From Microcebus murinus (lineage: Eukaryota; Chordata; Mammalia; Primates; Cheirogaleidae), in assembly GCF_040939455.1 (NCBI RefSeq), contig NC_134109.1, positions 57,440,001-57,504,000 of the forward strand: 64,000 nt of DNA, given 5' to 3'. The position numbers and the translations under genes are program-made. Positions 21,340 to 33,779 of this stretch are shown here, one piece after another. Under the pieces are notes generated by a model. The model was not told the origin of the DNA. It saw only the letters and a program-made list of their open reading frames with translations, and ran no database searches. Positions within the stretch are counted from its first letter, which is position 1; each line of letters begins with the position of its first letter.

Positions 21340-23955
21340 TTTCTTTTTCTTTTGCATTCCAGAGCCACCAAAAATATATATATAGACTTGAACAATACAG
21401 GTGAAGCCTTTATGACTGTAAATTAATTAAAGAGGCCTTGAAAATAGGTACAACTTAATGGCTAAGAATACTTTTTACTAAACATTACTAAATAAAAACT
21501 AAACATTACTAAATGAAAGCTTTATTTACCCCATATGAAGGGGTAACAGATTTTATAAAATGTTAGAACTAATCAAAGCTTCTTGTGTCAAAATGAAAGA
21601 AACTGAAATCTAGAAAGGTTGGAACTTGTCTATCAGAATAATAATAATAGAAAGAAAAAAACCCTGATTCATGTCAAACATTGGAAGTGTAATTCAGGTC
21701 TTCTTATGTACTTTTTATCACCGCCTGTGCAGCATGCTACCATAATGTAGCTCCCTAGATAGTTAATTACTTTAGAAAACAAAATTTTTATGTCACTGGA
21801 TAGGCCAACTGGCACATTAGAATATAGAACTAATGAGGTCAGGATCAGGTGTTCAATCCCACTGTCGATGGGATTTCCATTCAGAAAAAATACTGCTGCA
21901 TGGCTGGAGTTTGCATGCTGTAATTGCTGTTTATTGTCTAATTAATCTCAATTCATAGTTCTGATTGAGTGAGCATAGGGTTCAATGAAAAACTATCACT
22001 ACTGTAAAAAAAACAAAACGGATTTTAGTGACAGTCAGTAATATTTCTGATTGTTAAGGATGACATATATGGAGACAAAAAAGTATATACAATGAAAAAG
22101 ATCCATTCTGAATACAACTTATAAAGACAATGTAGAAAAAATAAAGAATTTCACTCTCCTTTTGAGTATATTTCATATGGCCTCTATCTTTATGGTTTCT
22201 ACGCCTGTGAAATGTTTATTACAAACCCAATAAGTAGGGCTCATATTTAACTTATTTTTTACTATGTCAAACCTATAAATATTCTATTTAGTTATTTAAA
22301 AAATACTAGTAAAATAATAGGAAACATAGTACCTTAAAATGTGGAGTATGTTATTCAATATTTTGTTCTAAAATGTGAAATTTACCATGTTCTGAATGGC
22401 ATTACAAAGTCACACATGGAATGACACAAAATATAATAAAAATTTAAAACATATTAACTGCTGTTGATTATAAGCATAATAAATCCTATTCTACTGGCAC
22501 CAAACAATAGGATCTAAACACTTAATTTAATTTAAGTGTTAAATAATTTAAGTGTCTAAACACTTAATTTACAATTTCTTTAAGTAAAAGGAAATACAAG
22601 GAAGCACTATAAAATTAGCAAATGTTGAAACTTAGGCATTCCCTCCATTAGAAAAGAGTTTGTTATTATTATGCCTCCTGAACTTAGGAATGCAGCACTA
22701 CAGGTTTATAACAACAGGAAAAAATCATTATTAAATACAATTTAATCCCTACAAGTTTAAGATTCTTTCTTGATGAAACTGTTAAATTTAGACTAACGAA
22801 GCTGTTGCAAACAGATTTAACATTTGGCACAGCAGTAAGGGGGTACTAAATAGTTTACTAATAGCACGTTTGTAACAAATGAAATTTATTTTAAATCCTC
22901 ATATTGCTATTTCTCTTCTGCTATCTCTTCTGCTTTAATGTAAAAGAGCTATCTGTTTGTTATAGTGGTAAACTTAGTGTCCCTACCCACCCACCTCATG
23001 GGCCCTGCTTCTAACTCTGTCAAAAGACACAAAGAACATTTCCTTTTCTTAGCATTCAAAGTCTTCTAAATCTCAATGGAAAAAAACAGAGAACTTGGAA
23101 AAATATATATCCATATTTCCATATTCCTTAACTCCATACAAGGAAAAGGAATGTTTATAGCAACAGTAGCTCTTACACTAAACCAGCAAAAGAAAATGAT
23201 TACTGGAAAATAATAAAAAAAAATAAGATGAATATCACTAACTTGTAAAATTAAAGGCAAGGTTGAATGAAAGTCATCAGCATATTTCAATCTGCCACTA
23301 CAACTAATAGCTAATCATCCTCCTCTGCTTTGGCTATTGGAAAACTGAGAGTCAAACTTGAGATTTTTCTCTTTTGCTGCTTCACAGGACACATGCAAGC
23401 TGTATATTGACTCGCTCCTGGCTCCAGCTAACTGTTCTAGTTCTATATTTTTATTGTTTTAATTATTGGTAAATAAGTTTCTTTACTATGACTATATACA
23501 TGTATGTATATATGTATGAGTAAATATAAAACTGACTTGAATAGCTGAAAGTATATTTTTTTCTTAAGCTTGCTAAACATAATCCATTATTTATGAATTC
23601 TATCTATATAATATCTGAAAATGAAAGAATTAGTTTCCTTCACATAAAAATGGAACTTTTTTTGTTTCTTCTGTAACACAGGAAACACAGGAAAAACCTA
23701 CTATCTGTATAAATTAGTTGTGTTTCACACACAGGTTTGTAAGCACCATCTATTCAGTTGTGTAAGAAATATTGTTTACTTTCATTTAAATCAAATTAAA
23801 TCAGAATCTGAGCCTCTCGAAAATTTAAGCTTGGTTGTTTTTAGTAATTTTCTCTCCTTTCCTAGAATTGTGCATCCCAGGGATCTTAACTCTATTCAAT
23901 TTAAAATAAATTTCTGTATATCCTCACAAAATGTTCTCTACACCTTAAAAAACAC
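21340..23955. other. Unique AT-rich intronic sequence
   Basis: About 2.6 kb with no recognised interspersed repeat or gene, apart from a small inverted-repeat cluster at 22517-22567. Confidence 0.5.
22517..22567. repeat. Clustered short inverted repeats
   Basis: AACACTTAA (22517-22525) pairs with TTAAGTGTT (22532-22540). TTAAGTGT (22548-22555) then pairs with ACACTTAA (22560-22567). Two adjacent hairpins share one sequence motif. Confidence 0.7.
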
Positions 23956-23957
23956 TT

Positions 23958-24359
23958 ATGGTAAAATAATAACATAAAATTTACCATTTTAACCATTTTC
24001 AACTGTACAATTCAGGACCAGTAACTACATTCATAATATTGTGCAACTGTCACCAATATTCATTTTCAGAACTTTATCATCATCTCAAACAGAAACTCTG
24101 AATCCATTATACAATTCCCCATTCTCCCCTTCCCCTTGCCCTTGCTAAGTCCCTATTCCCCTTCCCCCAAGTGCTGGTAAGCTCTATTCTACTTTCTGTC
24201 TCTATGAATTTGCCTATTCTAGGTATCTCATATAAATTTAGGAATCATACAATATTTTTCTTTTTTGGTTTGGCTTATTTCACTTAGCATAATGTTTTTA
24301 TGGTTCATCCATGTTGTAGCACGTAACAGAATTTCATTCCTTATGAAGGCTGAATAATA

Positions 24360-24415
<56 letters not shown>

Positions 24416-24705
24416 TATATATCGTCAATTCATTCCTCTGTTGACAGACACTTGGGTTGTTTCCATCTTTTGGCTAATGTGAACAATGCTGTTATGAACA
24501 TTGCTGTACAAGTATCTGTTTTGTTTGAGTCCTTGCTTTCAATTATTTTGGGTATATACCAAGCAGTAGAATTGCTGGATCATATGGTAATTTCATGTTT
24601 GACTTTTGAGGAAATACCAAATTGTCTTCCATAGGGGCTGCATCATTTTACATTCCCATGAGCAATGCAGGGAAGTTCTTTCTACCTTTTTGTTTTAACA
24701 GAAAT
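23958..24705 (-). repeat. Ancient L1 3' end
   Basis: 'aaaatttaccattttaacca', 'cacttagcataatg', 'ttgctggatcatatggtaat' and 'ttacattcccatgagcaatg' follow the antisense old L1 3' end. A (TA)n(CA)n microsatellite has grown inside it. Confidence 0.82.
24363..24422. repeat. (TA)n(CA)n compound microsatellite
   Basis: About 37 bp of TA, 16 bp of AC, then a short TA tail, sited where the L1 consensus has a single 'ccattgtatgtatata' word. Probably polymorphic. Confidence 0.9.
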
Positions 24706-24939
24706 GTGGATCTCTCTGGAGGATGAAACTTCCCTTAGATTTTTCTTGAGTGGATACTGCACATTCTTCCATGCACCACACATGTACAGGTTTCATCTTT
24801 TGATACATCTAGCTTAGCTATATGGTACTATTTATTTCAATATGTAGGCTTTATTTATCTTCTTTTAGGTCATTTTCTATTATGGCACTTACAGTAAGCA
24901 TCAACATGTCAATAGTTTTAGGAACGATATCTAAATGGA

Positions 24940-26155
24940 TATTCAATAATTTAGTTTTGTAAGACTTTGATTCCTTCTGGTAACCCTTGCCTCTTCTAAT
25001 TTCAAACATCCTCTTCTAAGGCAACGTCAAATATTGTCACTGCTCAGAACTGAGTGCTTCACTTCTGAATATTAAATAGCAACATTCCACTTTCTGACTA
25101 TAACCTCCTATGCTTTCACCTCTTGAATTTGCTTATTTCCACTACATTTAATCTATGTTCTCAAGACCTATGGTCTTGATTTGTCCTTTTTCAGTTTACA
25201 TGTCCCTTCAACTTTATTTCCTGACCTATTTAGCTTAGACTATCATTCATCATTTCAACGACTCTTTTACCATCTCTTTAGCCTCCATTATTTTTGTTTT
25301 GCAAATTTGTAATCCTGAGTCACTGCAATCCTTTGTCTTCTGTACTGCTATCGTAGGACAGTTGAACGTGTTAAATTACACAACTGTGCAAACAAGAACT
25401 CACACAAATTTATAGCACCTATGCCCAGCTAAGTTCTTAGGATTGCTTGACTTTCTTCTTTTTCTTGCTCTTCTTTTCTCTTTCCATTTCCTTTAGTAGC
25501 AACTCTGTAATTCCTTCCAAAGCCTCCTGCCCTCTCGCATTCATAAATCCACATTGACCCCTACTTCACAGAAAAAAAAAAAAGAAACAAATTGTGGCCT
25601 CAAATTTATTTACACTTACAGCTATTCTTAACACCTTCACTCCTGTCTGGGATCACAATTTGGACATCTTCATGTTCAAGGCGGACTCTTTAGCAGACAC
25701 TCTAAATTCCATCCCTTCTTGCCTCCTCTGGAATCCTGTTCCATAACAATCCTTTCTATTGGCTCCTTCCAATTTGCTGTAAACATGCTCAAGTATTTAT
25801 CATTTTCCAAAAAGAAAATATAAAAATCTTAACCTACCTTCCTTTCTTCTGAACTATCATTGCCATTTTTCTTACTCAAGTGTCTTCAAGGACTACTCTA
25901 CTGTCCAAATTGCTATGCTTCTTTGCTTTTTAATTACTCTTCAATTTACAGAAAACTGGATTCTACGTCTAATACTCCTATTGAAACTACTCTTGTGGAA
26001 GTCACTAGTGACCACCAAATTTCAAACACGAAGGATACCTTCAGTCCTTATCTTACTTAAACCACTTAGCAACATTTGACTGTTTTTTGTCTTTTTGGAA
26101 ATCTTTCTTGGCTTCAGTGATATCATACTTTTTGATGCTACTCCTAAGTTGCTTT
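24940..26155 (+). repeat. L2/CR1-type LINE, reverse-transcriptase region
   Basis: Pyrimidine-rich LINE with 'aagtgtcttcaaggactact', 'ggaagtcactagtgaccacc' and 'agcaacatttgactg', corresponding to a CR1/L2 reverse transcriptase stretch. The best matched part is 25640-26155. The 24940-25640 segment is assigned less surely. It is split by the Alu at 26157. Confidence 0.6.
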
Positions 26156-26156
26156 C

Positions 26157-26447
26157 TTTTTTTTAAGAGGATCTTGCTCTGTCACCCAGGCTGCAGTGCA
26201 GTGGCATAGTCAATAGCTTACTGTAACCTCAATCTCCTGGGCTCAAGAGAGCCTCCCACTTCGGCTGCCCAAGGAGCTAGGACTATAGGTATGTGCTACC
26301 ATGCTCAGCTAATTTTTAATTTTTTTTTATAGAGACAGGGTCTTACTATGTTGCCCAGGCCCCAAACTCCTAGACTCAAGTGATCCTCCTGCCTTGGCCT
26401 CCTAAAATGCTGGGATTACAGGCATGAACCACCATGCCTGGTCTGAC
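26157..26447 (-). mobile_element. Old Alu (AluJ-like), minus strand
   Basis: 'ggatcttgctctgtcaccca', 'ggctgcagtgcagtggcata' and the end 'gcatgaaccaccatgcctgg'. It has the classic right monomer without the lemur insertion, so it predates the strepsirrhine-specific expansion. Confidence 0.9.
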
Positions 26448-26479
26448 ATTTTGTTTTAAAAAGAAACACTAACAATAAA

Positions 26480-26640
26480 CAAAATACTATGCTAAGAACT
26501 GAATATACTTAAAACAACCCTATAAAGTAGATACTATTATTCTTGTTTTTAAAAAAAGAAATGGGCTTGGTGAGCTTTATTTATATAGGGCCACACAGGG
26601 CATGGGTATCTAACTGCAAATCCCTGTAGCTTTTTAATAC
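26480..26640 (-). repeat. MIR SINE fragment
   Basis: 'gctaagaactgaatatactt', 'caaccctataaagtagatac' and 'gggccacacagggcatggg' track the antisense MIR core. Confidence 0.65.
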
Positions 26641-26649
26641 CACCAGCAA

Positions 26650-27290
26650 TTTTTTTAAAAAGTAGCAGTGAGAAGAGGACTTATGAAGCATATCTTTGAG
26701 TCAATAATTGCTAACTCTCTATTTAGAAGAGATCATATAAATCTACTAGATTCATATATAGATTTAAAAAAGTAGCTTTATGATTTTCAAAAATAATTCA
26801 ATAATCTTTTGCAATTCAGCAAAAAGAGCTTCAAGAACTGGCATCTAATAGATCCCATTCACAACAACAAAGTTATTTCTTTCAAACAAGTTTGCCTGAC
26901 ATTTCTAAGATTCAGTTCTGTAACAGCTGATTTTTTTAAATACCAAGAAAAAATAAAAAGTATCAACACACTTAATAAGAAAGATCTGGCATCAAGGTTT
27001 GTTTTTTAGGAAGTTCATATACAATTATCATATACTTCCTGGAATTCTTGGAAACTGTCACTTCATCAACAGAGTACTTGCAGTCCTATCTCACAAGGCT
27101 AACAGAAGAAGGTTCTGCAAAAACCTTCTCTATTAATGGGGTGAATCTACTACCCATCACACTGCAGCATCCATGGTCAGGGCACAAATAATATGGTATT
27201 CATAAGTCTTAATAAAGGATTTAATATTTGCCTCTTTTTATTATTTTACCAAGAATATACACTAATTTAATGCAGCTAACTAAAACATGC
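26650..27290. other. Unique intronic sequence
   Basis: No recognised repeat. The 66-codon open frame at 26809 lacks homology that I recognise. Confidence 0.45.
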
Positions 27291-27299
27291 ATGTAAAAT

Positions 27300-27470
27300 A
27301 TCAGCTATCAAACTTGGCTGCACACAGGAACTTCTAGGGAGCTTTAAAACACATTGATACCTGAGTCCCACCCCTAGAGATTTTTATATAATTAGCCTGG
27401 GATGGGTTGGGCATTAGGATTTTTTAGAAGCTCTTCAGGTGATTCTATAATAATGGTAGCTATACTTGAG
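27300..27470 (+). repeat. MER5A-like hAT (Charlie) fragment
   Basis: 'aaacttggctgcacacagga', 'gggagctttaaaacacattg', 'ctgagtcccacccctagaga' and 'agctcttcaggtgattctat' are in MER5A order. The ends are decayed. Confidence 0.78.
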
Positions 27471-27672
27471 AATTGATATCATTGATATAAAGGACAGAGA
27501 AAAGACTGTAATATTCACTTTACACTAAAAAAAAAAGTGGGTTGATATGATATATACATTCATTATCAAGGTTTTGTGTACCCGCATACCCACCTATAGA
27601 CACTGATTCTAATTGAAAATTAAACGATTCCTCACAGTAAGTGAATAATCAAACATACTTGGTGTTTGACAA

Positions 27673-28142
27673 CTGTTGGGTTCCTAGGGCTGCTGTAACT
27701 AAGTACCATGAACTGGGTGGCTTAAAACAACAGATACTTAATGCTGCACAATTCTGGAGGCTAGAAGTCCGAAATCAGGTGTCAGTTGGGCTATATACTC
27801 TTTCCAACAACTATAAAGGAAAGTCCTTCTTTGCCTATTCTAGCATTTGGTGTTTGCTGACAACCCTTGATGTCCCTTGGCTTATAAATGCATCACTCTA
27901 GTCACATGGGCATCTTCTCCCTGTGTGTCTTTACACCATCTTCCCTCTGTGCATATCTGTCTCTGTGCCCAGATTTCCCTTTTAAAAGAACACCAGTCAG
28001 ATGGGATTAGAACCCACCCTAATGACCTCATTTTAACTTGATTACTTCTGTAAAGATCCTAATAAATAAGGTCACTTTCTGAGATACTGGGGGTTATGAC
28101 TTCAGCATAACTTTTTTAGGGGACACAATTCAACCCATAATG
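27673..28142 (-). repeat. MaLR-type LTR, minus strand
   Basis: 'gttcctagggctgctgtaac', 'ggctagaagtccgaaatcag', 'ccagtcagatgggattagaa' and 'gacacaattcaacccataat' are the reverse of an ancient MaLR LTR. It is solitary and has no internal sequence. Confidence 0.75.
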
Positions 28143-28184
28143 ATAACCAAATACTACAGATGTCAGTGACACTGCTCCAAAGCA

Positions 28185-28600
28185 GGGGTTCTTAACCTGG
28201 GGATGGGAAAAAATTATATACATACCTTTATTTTTACTAATTTTCATGGAAGTACAGTGTTTCTTACAATTATGAACATAGGCAACAAATCACAGTCATA
28301 TTAGTGGTTCCTGAGAGTTTTCACCCATAGAAACCACTGCTATTTTCATCTCATATTTCACAATTTGCAGGTATCACAAAAATGCCATTTATACTCATCA
28401 TTAGTTTAAAATTATAGTTGTTAATAGATCTACTGCTAGATCTAGTTATTTAATAAATTAATAATGATACACATATATAGTAATATACCATGACACACTT
28501 TCATAATTGTATTTCATTACAACTGATTTTGATTTAATTGCATTTTATGCATTTTAACATTATTCTGTGAAGTCCAAATTTTAAAAAATCTTTCAATAAC
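28185..28600. repeat. hAT-like ancient DNA element (tentative)
   Basis: Starts 'caggggttcttaacctgggg', a hAT-type terminus, and continues with an AT-rich body ('ttaatagatctactgct', 'tttgatttaattgcatttta') that I have seen in old non-autonomous elements. No matching right end was found. Confidence 0.5.
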
Positions 28601-28609
28601 CTATAGCCC

Positions 28610-29351
28610 CAGTTAGTGAATTCTTGTATTTCAGAGACTTGAGATTTTTATAAACTTAGTAATCAAAGAATACACATGGCATTGTGCAGCAGTGAATGTT
28701 TTTCAAACTATTTTGTACCATTATCCACTGTGTAAATGTTTTATATATAACTCAATACATAATCTTCTCTCTCACACACATAAACAAGACAAAACTAAAA
28801 TAGAAATGTGACAAAAAAATATTTACCCTTACCACAGGAGATGCACTCTGACATTTTCTATTCTAATGCTTTTCATTAAAAAGGAGATAGAATAGACTAT
28901 TGAATTCATTTTAAAACTACTCCTGGAACATAAATTAGTCTTTAGTGATATTCGTTCAGAAACTTCTCATATCATATTATAACAGGTGAAAGGCTGTTAT
29001 TACTGTTAGTCATGCACTATTTTAAAAATACATATCATCATTTTAGAGTTGGCATTTAGATGGGCAAATAGTTCAACAGCTAACCAGGCTCCATTTAGAG
29101 AACTGGTAATGAGTTCGGTAAATTTCATAATTATGACGGGATTGTAAATTTCAGCTTTACCAAATGTAGAAAGGAAAAGAGGTACAATAAGAAATATTTT
29201 ATGCCTGAATCATTTTAGAAATACAAAAATGCTTCAAATGAATAATGTTTAGTTTCATTGAGGTATTTCCTCATTCACTATTGTAAAATCACATAGAAAT
29301 TTTTCCTAAACTAACAGTATTTACTTAACCCCAGGCTAAAAAGAATTTTAC
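28610..29351. other. Intronic sequence adjoining the MIPOL1 exon
   Basis: No repeat recognised. This is the immediate downstream intron flank of the exon. Confidence 0.5.
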
Positions 29352-29446
29352 CTGTAATAAACTCTAAGTGTCTGTATTTCTTCTTCCAGTTTTTTGTACT
29401 GTTGAACTGCAGTTTCTCTGGCTTGTTGCATGGACAACAACTTTGC
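29352..29446 (-). CDS. MIPOL1: Internal exon of MIPOL1 (mirror-image polydactyly 1) orthologue
   Basis: This is the only exon I can support. On the minus strand the acceptor is ...TTTACTCGTAG before GCAAAG and the donor is TTACAG followed by GTAAAA. The 95 bp are open in a single frame (31 codons plus 2 nt, phase 0 in, phase 2 out). The product includes KLLSMQQARETAVQQYKK and then LEEEIQTLRVYY, an amphipathic, Glu/Gln/Lys-rich segment typical of a coiled coil. From memory it matches human MIPOL1 (about 442 residues) at roughly residues 310-340, just before the C-terminal ~100 residues. MIPOL1 is a coiled-coil protein of poorly known function, disrupted in a mirror-image polydactyly patient and reported as a candidate tumour suppressor. 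No other MIPOL1 exon was recognised here, as expected for a gene of several hundred kb with large introns. The polypyrimidine tract is weak. Identity should be confirmed by a protein search. Confidence 0.85.
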
Positions 29447-31950
29447 CTACGAGTAAATAATATTTTAAGAAATTTAATATTAGTTTTCATATGTTAAAAT
29501 ATAGTACTACAGTATGAATAGGAGTTTTAAATTTTGGGTAGTTAAAAAACCTATGAATATTTTTAGTACTGTCTCATAATTTCTCACAAATGCCCCAAAT
29601 ATATTAAAAATAAATATTAAAGACATGAACATATTAAATTTAGAAACTTTTTTCAATATTAAACTTCATCCCTATTTATCTGTATCATCAGATATATGCC
29701 CTTTTGCAATGTTTAACTTTATACACAGAATTCAGAATGTGGAACATGGGTTCAGTGCAATATCTAGAGCAGAGATAAGCACAATGGGTGTTTCACATAC
29801 AAATTGAATGTGGCTCCACTACCTGATCACACTAGATTTTCTTTTAACTTTATTAACAGTAAAACTCAGAAAATTCTAAATATGTTGTCAAGCCATCTTT
29901 GATATTTAATGTGAAAAAAAAGCACACTGGACTATAACCTGATTGTTACAGATATGATTTAACCTTTTCAGTCCCTTTTCTGCAAAGAAAAAAAAAAATC
30001 CCCAAAGGGAGAATGGCAGCAACTCTGAATCCTGAAGATATTTTATTACAGGAATGTTGTTCCTCCTATTCTATAATATTTGAATTTTAAAGCATGGGCA
30101 ATTAATTTTTTCAATAGGGTTCAAAGCAGTAATTTGAAAAGAATTTGCCACCTTCCCACTATTATTCCCATTGGATTTTAAGCATCACCAAAAAGAGTTT
30201 TCAATATAACTTTTAACATATGGTCCTGGTAAGTCAGGCTTTAGTATTGTTTATTCAAAGTTTAATTTGCATAAAAAGGTTTTCACTTCAAATGGTGTTT
30301 GTAGATAATGCAGAACAAACTGTTGTCATAAACCTCACAAACTAAACCAATGCCAATAATTAAAAATTAAAATTTTGTAGGCTGAGGTTCAGAATTTTGC
30401 TGAACTCATGATTTCACTGGAATTATTTTCTTGTATAAGAATGCAGTCACAAGAAAAATCATGAAATCCTGATTATAGGAAAATTAATTACTGTAATAAA
30501 AATGAACATTACACAATGCTACTTTTCTATTTAATAATAGAGAATTATAAAAACATGCAGTGGTTTGGATCTTTGCATACAAGTTTGTGCTAAGATTTGT
30601 TCTGTCTCAGGCTAGGAAATTCTAAAGAGGTTAATTTGTAATTAAATTTAAGGTGTTTAAATGCTTGCTTTAACATGCCATATTCTATAATTATAGTTGA
30701 AACATTCCCAAAAATTAGGGAAAAGAATTTAAAATAAAAATAGATGATTAATTCTTAATGTCAATAATTATTAACAGCTTTTCCAATTTCCAATATACCA
30801 TAAAATATGATTGAAATGGTAACTTTGAAGAAACAGATATCCACTGTGACTAATAGCAAGTCAAAACGAATCACATAGAAAGGACATATCACATTCAACT
30901 TACAAAACTTCAGAAATCCTGTTGCATTATTTAAGGAATATCAAATGTTAGACAAGTAAGAGAGAATTTGCTAAATAAATATGTGCCAATGCTAAATGCA
31001 GGCAAATGTTAAAATAAGATGATAATTTTGAAGGTTTTTACCTGGTACCTCTGAAGAAAACCAAAACCAAAACCAAACAAACAAAAAAATAATATTCTTG
31101 TAGGAAAATACCAAAATGAAGTTTTTGCCTAGCAACTTTTGTAATGAAAATGGAACTGTAAGAACTTTAAATTCCCATGATCCAGGTAATAATGAACATT
31201 TCACTTTCTCCCCCTCAATTAGCTGGCTATGAATTGTGGTGCTGCCTCCTAACAATTCATTAAATTTCTTAATCTCCAACGTCTAATTTTCTGTACAGGC
31301 CCTGGTGACAATGTTTAAAGCTATTATAAACTTTCCGGTTTTACAACCTCCTTACTTTATCAGATATATGCTTATCTGGCCAGCTTTTAGTTTTTTGGGG
31401 GGAAAAACCTTTACCCTATGCCACAGTAATACTGTTAGTCCTTGTGGCTAAAGTAAACTCATCCCCTATCACCTCAGGTATAAGATCCAGGTTGTCCAAT
31501 TAGAGTACTCCATCTCACCAGCCCCAGAAGAAAACTAAATCCTGGTAACATCATTTGTATTACTGGATCCACATATGCCAGAAGACAGATCCATACCCAT
31601 TTCTTGGACATCCAGGGTAGATACATCCTTTTTGGAGGATGTATGGGACTTAAGCTACTTTGAGTAGGATATCTGTTACATGCAGTATAAAAACACTTAA
31701 CGAATTTAAATGTGCTGTTTACTTCTACTGTATTTCCTAGATTCATTATTAATATCATACAATACTATTATACTACTGACCAAAAATAATTTCATATCAA
31801 AAACATTATGGAAATTAGCAAACAAGATAATTTTTTCCTATTTTTCTGATATCACATATTCTCATATTCCTGGCAATTACTTTAGTAAAAACTATATACA
31901 TTCATTTATGCATATACACACATAAATGAATGCATGCATTAAAACAAACA
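29447..31950. other. Repeat-poor intronic sequence upstream of the exon
   Basis: About 2.5 kb, largely without young repeats. 31480-31660 ('gtccaattagagtactccat', 'ccagcccc') recalls a very old LTR-like repeat, but I could not fix its family. The 95- and 94-codon minus-strand frames at 30992 and 31474 look like chance. Confidence 0.5.
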
Positions 31951-31954
31951 ATTC

Positions 31955-32035
31955 CTGACTGGTGTAGGCCTGTTCCTGCGAGACTGTCTCTAAAATAAAT
32001 TTTTTTAAATAAAATAAAATAAAACAACAAAACAG
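31955..32035 (+). repeat. SINE 3' tail remnant (weak)
   Basis: 'gcgagactgtctctaaaata' followed by an A-rich (AAAT)n tail resembles the 3' end of a SINE. The body is missing. Confidence 0.4.
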
Positions 32036-32039
32036 TATA

Positions 32040-32850
32040 ACAGAATATACAACGTAAAGTAAATCTCCCACCTCTAACCCTCAGTACTACAAATCCCTTC
32101 TCCTGAGATTACCAGTTAACTGCTTGTTACATATCCTTCCAGAGATATTCCACACAGATACAAACATATATATATTTGCAAATAAATACACTTATCTACA
32201 AAATTGATAGCATTTTATACATACTTATAAACCTTGCTTTAATTTTTTAAAAAATTGCTATTTCACTTCAGATTAAAATCTCCCATCCCATCCCACATAT
32301 CACACTCACCAGTCACATTCCCTTTCTTCCCAGCCTCAAAGCAAAACACTTCTATGAATTTAGGTTTACCATTTTCAATAGTATTTTATACTTTTACTAT
32401 ACAGTTATGTATTCATAGATTATATATGTTATTGTTCACAGGTTTTTGAACTTTATATTAGTGATAATCTACATATTTCACAGATAATTAATTGCCTTTT
32501 TGGTCAGTATTATACTTTTCATATTTATTCATATTGACAGATGTATTGACTTACAATATTTATCTTCTTACATATATGCTATAATTATAGATATATAAAC
32601 TTATTTTTACATATTACTTCATGTTTTATGTTAAGAATCCTTTCCTTTGCTTCTCTTTTTTTTTCTCTGTCTTATGTTGGATTAAATTTTTTTGAGCAAA
32701 GTGTACAATGAATGAGGATTTCTATGCATGATCATAGTTTTAGGTAAATTTTTATACAAATATGACACTTTCTGCTTATAGTCCTATTTTTAGTAAGTTT
32801 TATCAAAATAAAACATACATGCAATATCATATAAGTATACACACGCATTT
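32040..32850. other. AT-rich intronic sequence, possibly old L1
   Basis: 'ccagttaactgcttgttaca' and 'cagagatattccacacagat' read like a very old L1 3' region. Otherwise no recognisable feature. Confidence 0.4.
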
Positions 32851-32854
32851 ATTT

Positions 32855-33154
32855 TTATAGACAAGGTCTTACTCTAAAGACAATGTCCCTCAGGCTGGAG
32901 TGCAGTGGCATGATCATAGCTCACTGTAGCCTCAAACTTCTAGGCTCCAGTGATCCTCCCACCTTAGCATCCCCAATAGCTAGGACTCCAACTGTATGCC
33001 ACCACACCTTGGTATTAATAATTTTTTACTCTTTTGTAGAAAGAGGATCTTGCTATGTTGCCCAGGCTAGTCTCAAACTCCAGGTCTCAAGCAATTCTCC
33101 CACCTTGCCTCCCAAAGTACTGGAATTATAGGTATGAGCCAATGTGCCCAGCCA
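32855..33154 (-). mobile_element. Old Alu (AluJ-like), minus strand
   Basis: 'ggctggagtgcagtggcatg', 'cttgctatgttgcccaggct' and 'ggtatgagccaatgtgccca'. Both monomers are present but diverged, with no lemur-specific insertion. Confidence 0.88.
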
Positions 33155-33159
33155 AGTAT

Positions 33160-33771
33160 GGATTTTTAAAGTCAGACTTAGTAAGTTATAATATACACAA
33201 AGTAAAAATTCACCCATTTTCAATACACAGTCCTGTAAATTGTGACAAATTTATACAGTCATGTAACAACCATCACGATTAAGATATAGAATATTCCCAT
33301 TAACCCAAAATATTCCCTTGTGCAACACTACATTCAATGCCTTCCTTTTGCAAGGGGATAGGTATCCACTTGCAATCACTAATGTGATCTTTGTCCCTAT
33401 AGTTGTGCCTTTTCTACAATGTCGTATAGATGAAATTGAATCAAACAGTAGGCAGTCTTTTGAGTCTGGCTACTTTCATTTAAACATATACTTTTGAGAT
33501 TCATCCATATTACTCCAAGTATCAGTACTTCATTCTTTTAGATCACTAAGTAATATTTCATTGTATGGGTACATCCAGTACCACAATCTGTATGTTCACT
33601 CACCAGTTGATGGACATTTGATTTATTTCCAGTTTTTGCCATTTATTATTATAATAAAGCTGCTCTAAATACCTACATATAGACCATTTTGTTTAACTAT
33701 ACTTTCATTTCTCTTAGATAAATACCTAGGAGTGAAATTTCTGGGTCCTCTAGTAAGTGTATATTTATATA
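33160..33771 (-). repeat. Ancient L1 3' end
   Basis: Antisense old L1 3' end: 'aattcacccattttcaatac', 'gatgaaattgaatcaaacag', 'tttgagattcatccatatta' and 'cctaggagtgaaatttctgg'. It is interrupted at 33779 by a hAT element. Confidence 0.78.
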
Positions 33772-33779
33772 CTTTATAT

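Noticed and set aside
29949..30010. 'tttaaccttttcagtccc' resembling a MER75/piggyBac left end
   Set aside because: The expected TTAA-flanked matching right end is not found nearby, and the motif is not exact.
30992..31758. Two minus-strand frames of 95 and 94 codons upstream of the MIPOL1 exon
   Set aside because: Neither shows splice-site support or similarity to MIPOL1. Best explained as chance frames in intron.
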